55,304 nt of DNA, taken from NCBI GenBank assembly GCA_902762785.1, contig CACWPL010000018.1, forward strand, positions 1-55,304, in the 5' to 3' direction. The first letter of the stretch is position 1; each line of letters begins with the position of its first letter. The DNA is from an uncultured Ruminococcus sp. (GTDB lineage Bacteria > Bacillota > Clostridia > Oscillospirales > Ruminococcaceae). The notes under the pieces are model-generated. The model saw nothing but the letters and a program-made list of their open reading frames with translations, did no database searches and was not told the DNA's origin. Shown one piece after another: positions 50,611 to 55,304 of the stretch. The position numbers and the translations under genes were made by a program.

Positions 50611-50684
50611 GCAGGGGATCACATCCCCTGCCAGGGGAGGTTTAGGAGGGGGCAGCGCCCCCTCCTAGGCCGGCGCAAGCCGGC
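50611..50684. repeat. Three palindromic modules (copy D)
   Basis: GCAGGGGAT-CAC-ATCCCCTGC (50611-50631), TAGGAGGGGGC-AGC-GCCCCCTCCTA (50643-50667) and GCCGGC-GCAA-GCCGGC (50669-50684) run directly up to the stop codon of the PLP enzyme gene. Confidence 0.75.
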
Positions 50685-50688
50685 AAAT

Positions 50689-51885
50689 TCAGTCTACCGT
50701 CTCCAATCCCTCCGCCTCGAAGGCCTGCTTGAGGTCGGCGATGAGGTCGTTCTTGTCCTCGATGCCGATGGCGACGCGGTAGAAGCCGCCGTGGAACTCC
50801 TGCGGGTAGAGGTACATGCGCTCGTCGTCCTCGCCGAGGAAGACGATGAGGGACGCGGCATTGCCCAAGGAGACGGCGGACGTGAAGACATTCAGATGGG
50901 TGATGACACGATTGTAGAGGTCATGCTCGCCGTTCAGGCCGAAGGAGAGGACGCCGCCGAAGCCGTGGGTCATCTGCTTTTTGGCCAGCTCATGGCCGTG
51001 ATGGGAGGCAAGTCCCGGGTAGGCGACGAAGCTGACGCACGGCTGGCGCTCGAGCCACTGGGCGACCGCGAGGGCGTTGTCGTTGTGGACCTGCATCCGC
51101 AGGGGGAAGGTCGCGGCGCCGCGCTGGATGAGCCAGGCGTTGAAGGGCGAGATGCATCCGCCGATGTTGACCTGTGCCTGATAGCGGATCTGGTCCATGA
51201 CGTCGTGGGGGCCGATGACGGCGCCGCCCATGGAGTCGCCGTGGCCGTTGATGTACTTGGTCAGGCTCTCGACGACGTAGTCCACGCCGTATTCGAGCGG
51301 GCGGGTGTTATAGGGCGAAGAGAACGTGTTGTCCACGCTGACCTCGATCCCGTGCTCATGCGCGAGGGCGACGATCCCGGCGATGTCGCAGATGCAGAGG
51401 GTGGGATTGCCGGGGGTCTCGAAGTGGATCAGCTTGGTGTTCGGGCGGATGGCGCGGCGCACCTCCTCGAGGTCGGTGCAGTCGACGATGGTCGTCTCGA
51501 TGCCCCATTTCTCGGTCCACAGCTCGTGGAAGATGCGGTAGGTGGCGATATAGGTGACGGTCGAGAAGATGACGTGATCGCCCTTTTTCAGCTTCGTGAA
51601 GAACAGCGCCGACAGCGCCGCCACGCCGCTCGCCAGGACGACGCAGTCCTCGCCGCCCTCGAGGTTCGCGATCTTGCGCTCGAGCATCCCCTGGTTCACG
51701 CCGCCGTTGCGGGTGTAGATGTTCGCCTCGCTCGCCGACCAGTTCATCTGGGATGCGTCATACGGCAGCAGGAAGCTGTTCGCCATGTATACCGCCGGTT
51801 CGATCGCGCCCGTCGCCGGGTCCGGCTCGTTCCCGACATGGATCGCACGGGTCTGGAAGCTCATTTCGTCTAAAGGCTTGCTCAT
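50689..51885 (-). CDS. PLP-dependent Cys/Met metabolism enzyme (trans-sulfuration family)
   Basis: A 398-residue fold-type I PLP enzyme of the Cys/Met metabolism family (cystathionine gamma-synthase, cystathionine beta/gamma-lyase, methionine gamma-lyase). Motifs: TRAIHVGNEPDP at the start, YTRNGGVNQGMLERKIANLEGGEDCVVLASG (cofactor phosphate site), VDNTFSSPYNTRPLEYGVDYVVESLTKYINGHGD with the PLP-binding Lys near residue 206. Substrate cannot be settled by eye: the usual Tyr and Arg contacts are partly altered (SFLLPYDASQMNW near the N-terminus). The start ATG 51885 follows AAAGGAG. It is downstream of ileS on the same strand with only hairpin repeats between, so it may be expressed partly from the ileS transcript. 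Confidence 0.88.
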   Translation of the reverse strand: MSKPLDEMSFQTRAIHVGNEPDPATGAIEPAVYMANSFLLPYDASQMNWSASEANIYTRNGGVNQGMLERKIANLEGGEDCVVLASGVAALSALFFTKLKKGDHVIFSTVTYIATYRIFHELWTEKWGIETTIVDCTDLEEVRRAIRPNTKLIHFETPGNPTLCICDIAGIVALAHEHGIEVSVDNTFSSPYNTRPLEYGVDYVVESLTKYINGHGDSMGGAVIGPHDVMDQIRYQAQVNIGGCISPFNAWLIQRGAATFPLRMQVHNDNALAVAQWLERQPCVSFVAYPGLASHHGHELAKKQMTHGFGGVLSFGLNGEHDLYNRVITHLNVFTSAVSLGNAASLIVFLGEDDERMYLYPQEFHGGFYRVAIGIEDKNDLIADLKQAFEAEGLETVD

Positions 51886-51914
51886 GGGTGGGACTCCTTT
51901 CTGGGGCGGCGTTT

Positions 51915-51977
51915 CCGTCGCTCGCGCGACGGCTAGGAGGGGGCTCCGCGCCCCCTCCTAGGCCGCCGTTAGGCGGC
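51915..51977. repeat. Three palindromic modules (copy E) between ileS and the PLP gene
   Basis: CCGTCGC-TCGC-GCGACGG (51915-51932), TAGGAGGGGGC-TCCGC-GCCCCCTCCTA (51934-51960) and GCCGCC-GTTA-GGCGGC (51962-51977) abut, ending 2 bases before the ileS stop codon. In an intergenic space of only 94 bases they could end most ileS transcripts. Confidence 0.75.
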
Positions 51978-51979
51978 AA

Positions 51980-54900
51980 TTACACGCGCTCTACCTTGAT
52001 CGTGATGCTCTCGTCCCCGAGATCCCAGGTCTTGCCGTCGGTGGAGGCGGCGGGGGTGAGGGTGTCGGCGAGGACGTCGGCGCAGATGGACGACGCATTT
52101 TCCGTCAGGAGCGCGGTCAGCTTCTCGGAGGCCGTGAACGTCACGTTGATGCGGTCCATCACCTCAAAGCCGGAGTCCTTGCGCATGTTCTGGAGCTTGG
52201 ACACGACCTCGCGGACAAGGCCCTCGGCCTCCAGCTCCGGCGTCAGCGTCGTGTCGAGCGCGACGGTCACGCCCTGCTCCGCGATCACGGTGAAGCCCTC
52301 CTGCTGTGCCGTGTCGATCAGCAGATCGTCCTTCGTCAGGGAGATGTCGCCGGTGGAGAGCGTCAGGGTCAGCGTGCCGGTCTCCTCAAGGGACGCCATC
52401 GCAGCATTGCCGTCGAGCTTGGTCAGTGCCTCGCGGATCTCGCCGAGCTGCTTGCCGTACTTCGGGCCCAGCGTGCGCATCTGCGGCTTGAACGTGTAGG
52501 TCATGAAGTCGGACAGACCGTCCGTGAAGGTCACGTTCTTCAGATTCAGCTCCTCGCGGATGACGGTCACGAAGCTGTCATCGAGCTTGCGCTCCGCCTT
52601 GACGTACATCACGCGCAGCGGCTGACGGTTCTTGCGGCTCGACGCATTGCGCGCCGCACGGCCGAGCGCCACGATCTCCATCGCCTCGGCCATCGTGGCC
52701 TCGAGGTCGGCGTCGATCATGGACGCGTCTGCGGTCGGATAGTCGCACAGATGGATGCTCTCCGGCGCGGAGGCGTCCACGCTGCGGACGATGTTCTGAT
52801 AGATCTCCTCCGTGATGAACGGGATCATCGGCGCGGCGCAGCGGCAGACGGCATCGAGCGCCGTGTAGAGCGTCATGTACGCATTGATCGTGTCCTGCGT
52901 CATCTCCTCGTTCCAGAAGCGCTCACGGCCGCGGCGGACGTACCAGTTCGACAGCTCGTCCACAAAGTCCTGCATCGCCTTGGCGGCCTCCGGGATGCGG
53001 TAGCCGTTCAGGTTCTCGTCCGCGGTGCGGATCATCGTGTTCATCCGCGACAGGAGCCACTTGTCCATGACGGAGAGCGACGCCGTGTCCAGCGTGTACT
53101 TCGTCGGGTCGAACTGATGGATCTCCGCGTAGAGGACATAGAAAGCATAGGTGTTCCAGAGGGTGTTCATGAACTTGCGCTGTCCCTCGATGACGACCTT
53201 GTCGTGGAACTTGTTCGGCAGCCACGGCTGGGAGTTCGTGTAGAAATACCACCGGATCGCGTCGGCGCCGAGCTTGTCGAGCGCGGTGAACGGGTCGACG
53301 GCGTTGCCCTTGCTCTTGGACATCTTCTCGCCGTTCTCATCTAGGACGAGACCGAGGACGATGACGTTCCGGAAGGGCGCCTTGTCGAAGAGGAGCGTCG
53401 AGATGGCGAGCAGGGAATAGAACCACCCGCGCGTCTGGTCGACGGCCTCGGAGATGAAGTCCGCCGGGAACTGCTGCTCGAAGAGGTCCTTGTTCTCGAA
53501 CGGATAGTGATGCTGTGCGAACGGCATGGAGCCGGAGTCGAACCAGCAGTCGATGACCTCGGGGACGCGGTGCATCTCGCCGCCGCAGTCCGGGCAGGTG
53601 AGGGTCACGCTGTCGATGTAGGGACGGTGCAGCTCGATGTCGTCCGGGCAATTCTTGGACATGGACTTGAGCTCCGCGATCGAGCCGACGCAGTGGCGCT
53701 TGCCGCAGGCGCACTCCCAGATGTTCAGCGGGGTGCCCCAATAGCGGTTGCGCGAGATGCCCCAATCCTGGACATTGCGGAGCCAGTCGCCGAAGCGGCC
53801 CTTGCCGACGTTCTCCGGGAACCAGTTGATCGTGTCGTTGTTGGCGATGAGGCGGTCGCGCATCTCGGTCATGCGGATGAACCAGGTCTCGCGCGCGTAG
53901 TAGATCAGCGGGGACTTGCAGCGCCAGCAGTGCGGATAGTCATGCTCGAACTTCGGCGCGGCGAAGAGCTTGCCCTGGGCGTCGAGGTCTTTCAGCACCT
54001 CGGGGTCGGCGTCCTTCACGAAAAGGCCTGCATACGGCGTTTCTGCGGTCATGAGGCCCTTGGCGTCCACGAACTGCACGAACGGCAGGTCGTAGTTCCG
54101 GCCGACACGCGAGTCGTCCTCACCGAAGGCCGGCGCGATGTGGACGATGCCGGTACCGTCGCTCATGGTAACATAGGTATCGCAGGTGACGAAATGCGCC
54201 TTCTTGCCCTGCTTGGCAGCGGCCTCACCGGCGCACGCGAACAGCGGCTCATAGGCGATGCCCTCGAGGTCCTTGCCGGTGTAGGTCTCCAGCACCTCAT
54301 AGGCGGGATCGCCGAGGGAGCCGAGGACGGTGTCGAGGAGGGCGTCGGCCATGATGTAGATGCGGCCGTCCGCAGCCTTGACCTTGTCATAAGTTGCCTC
54401 GGGATGGACGCAGAGCGCGACGTTCGAGGGGAGCGTCCAGGGGGTCGTCGTCCACGCGAGGAAATACTCATTCTCGCGGTCGCGGATCTTGAAGCGAACG
54501 ATGGCGGAGCGCTCCTTGACGAGCTTATAGCCCTGCGCGACCTCGTGAGAGGACAGCGGCGTGCCGCAGTGCGGGCAATAGGGCACGATCTTGAAGCCCT
54601 TGTAGAGGAGGCCCTTGTTGTAGATCTCCTTGAGCGCCCACCACTCGGACTCGATGAAGTCATTGTGATACGTCACATAGGGATGCTCCATATCCGCCCA
54701 GAATCCGACGGTCTCGGAGAAGTCCTCCCACATGCCCTTGTACTGCCAAACGGACTCCTTGCACTTCTTGATGAAGGGCTCGAGGCCGTACTTCTCGATC
54801 TGCTCCTTGCCGTCGAGGCCGAGCGCCTTCTCGACCTCCAGCTCGACGGGGAGGCCGTGGGTGTCCCAGCCGGCCTTGCGGGGCACGAAATAGCCCTTCA

Positions 54901-55120
54901 TGGTGCGGTAGCGGGGGATCATGTCCTTGATGGCGCGCGTCAGGACGTGGCCGATGTGGGGCTTGCCGTTCGCGGTGGGCGGGCCGTCATAGAAGACGTA
55001 GGACCCGGCGGCGGCGGGCTTTTCCATGCTCTTCTGGAAGATGTGGTTGGCGATCCAGAACTCCTTGATCGCCTTCTCGCGGGCGACGAAGCCAAGATCG
55101 CTGTTGACCTTTTTGTACAT
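51980..55120 (-). CDS. ileS: Isoleucyl-tRNA synthetase (type-2-like)
   Basis: A 1046-residue class I isoleucyl-tRNA synthetase. The HIGH motif is GKPHIGHVL (near residue 55), and KMSKS is intact in GEKMSKSKGN (near 600). A CP1 editing domain is present (LAWTTTPWTLPSNVAL, with the Thr-rich and WT(T)PWT motif). Length and the N-terminal text (RYRTMKGYFVPRKAGWDTHG) resemble the longer, eukaryote-like IleS2 branch, which is often less sensitive to mupirocin; this is inference. The C-terminus lacks the zinc-binding CxxC pair of IleS1 but has the long RNA-binding extension. Start ATG 55120 follows TGGAGG; the upstream in-frame extension crosses the T-box. Expression is expected to follow uncharged tRNA-Ile. 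Confidence 0.96.
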   Translation of the reverse strand: MYKKVNSDLGFVAREKAIKEFWIANHIFQKSMEKPAAAGSYVFYDGPPTANGKPHIGHVLTRAIKDMIPRYRTMKGYFVPRKAGWDTHGLPVELEVEKALGLDGKEQIEKYGLEPFIKKCKESVWQYKGMWEDFSETVGFWADMEHPYVTYHNDFIESEWWALKEIYNKGLLYKGFKIVPYCPHCGTPLSSHEVAQGYKLVKERSAIVRFKIRDRENEYFLAWTTTPWTLPSNVALCVHPEATYDKVKAADGRIYIMADALLDTVLGSLGDPAYEVLETYTGKDLEGIAYEPLFACAGEAAAKQGKKAHFVTCDTYVTMSDGTGIVHIAPAFGEDDSRVGRNYDLPFVQFVDAKGLMTAETPYAGLFVKDADPEVLKDLDAQGKLFAAPKFEHDYPHCWRCKSPLIYYARETWFIRMTEMRDRLIANNDTINWFPENVGKGRFGDWLRNVQDWGISRNRYWGTPLNIWECACGKRHCVGSIAELKSMSKNCPDDIELHRPYIDSVTLTCPDCGGEMHRVPEVIDCWFDSGSMPFAQHHYPFENKDLFEQQFPADFISEAVDQTRGWFYSLLAISTLLFDKAPFRNVIVLGLVLDENGEKMSKSKGNAVDPFTALDKLGADAIRWYFYTNSQPWLPNKFHDKVVIEGQRKFMNTLWNTYAFYVLYAEIHQFDPTKYTLDTASLSVMDKWLLSRMNTMIRTADENLNGYRIPEAAKAMQDFVDELSNWYVRRGRERFWNEEMTQDTINAYMTLYTALDAVCRCAAPMIPFITEEIYQNIVRSVDASAPESIHLCDYPTADASMIDADLEATMAEAMEIVALGRAARNASSRKNRQPLRVMYVKAERKLDDSFVTVIREELNLKNVTFTDGLSDFMTYTFKPQMRTLGPKYGKQLGEIREALTKLDGNAAMASLEETGTLTLTLSTGDISLTKDDLLIDTAQQEGFTVIAEQGVTVALDTTLTPELEAEGLVREVVSKLQNMRKDSGFEVMDRINVTFTASEKLTALLTENASSICADVLADTLTPAASTDGKTWDLGDESITIKVERV

Positions 55121-55144
55121 GCTGTTCGACCTCCATTTTTTGGG

Positions 55145-55304
55145 AAAAAATAAAGCGACCCGCCCAGCCAGGGACAGATCGTTTCGCGTCTGTGATACCA
55201 CCTAAAACAGGACTGTAGACCATCATCTACGCTTCGGATAACGCGGAAGCAGCGTCGCAGCTTACTGGACAGGGGGCACGGATCTCGTGCGCTCTGGGGT
55301 TCTG
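55145..55304 (-). promoter_or_regulatory. T-box leader (riboswitch) of ileS, cut by the window end
   Basis: On the minus strand the T-box core AGGTGGTATCACA (plus positions 55191-55203) is followed by ACGCGAAACG and a GC-rich stem ending in a run of Us (plus positions 55145-55154), the terminator that uncharged tRNA prevents. An AGTA element in the visible part (plus positions about 55261-55264) fits stem I. The specifier loop and promoter lie at or past the window edge, so the Ile codon cannot be confirmed, although an ATC triplet occurs at about 55281-55283. Confidence 0.85.

Overview
The window is GC-rich chromosomal DNA that looks like a Clostridia genome of the Oscillospiraceae (Ruminococcus-like) type. 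Clues are AAAGGAGG ribosome binding sites, sigma-A promoters with 17-base spacers, a T-box leader on ileS, a Ser-only HPr (Crh-like) protein, a secreted GH26 mannanase with a dockerin, Thr-rich secreted linkers, BspA-type leucine-rich repeat proteins, and many GC-rich palindromic intergenic repeats. The organism is inferred; nothing here names a species. No tRNA, rRNA, transposase, integrase or CRISPR array was seen.

Layout. 1-2.7 kb: a small helical protein, then a minus-strand run pspA - ybjN-like - fur-like. 2.8-8.9 kb: three tandem plus-strand BspA-type LRR genes and a fourth, divergent one. 9.0-12.3 kb: thrH-like, radA and a PfkB sugar kinase. 12.4-14.8 kb: a two-component system (response regulator, then histidine kinase) with a likely autoregulatory direct repeat. 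14.9-21.8 kb (minus): a 1764-residue TPR/cold-shock-like/STAND ATPase protein followed 3 bases later by a 517-residue STAND ATPase with a C-terminal HEPN-like RNPVVH motif. 22.0-29.4 kb (plus): MoxR ATPase - DUF5682 - VWA - (six 89-bp tandem repeats) - double SWIM zinc-finger protein. These two blocks are driven divergently from one 245-bp intergenic region and look like an accessory conflict/defence island. 29.5-34.6 kb: Crh-like HPr, a DUF2461 protein, nadA-mnmA between perfect 47-bp inverted repeats, and mtaB. 34.6-36.0 kb: mostly non-coding, with a cluster of DnaA-box-like sites and hairpin repeats. 36.0-48.1 kb: rlmB, a degenerate P-type ATPase-like membrane protein, an LCP protein, a TPM-like lipoprotein, the MoxR-DUF58-transglutaminase operon, a secreted C39-like/SH3 protein, and prmA. 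48.2-50.5 kb: the dockerin mannanase with a structured leader. 50.7-55.3 kb (minus): T-box, ileS (type-2-like), then a PLP-dependent Cys/Met enzyme.

The strongest candidates for undescribed biology are (i) the giant TPR-CSD-STAND protein paired with the STAND-HEPN protein, (ii) the MoxR-DUF5682-VWA-SWIM cluster with its embedded 89-bp array, (iii) the catalytically degenerate P-type ATPase, (iv) the four intracellular LRR paralogues, and (v) a mosaic family of palindromic intergenic modules. All functions were assigned by reading motifs; no database search was possible.
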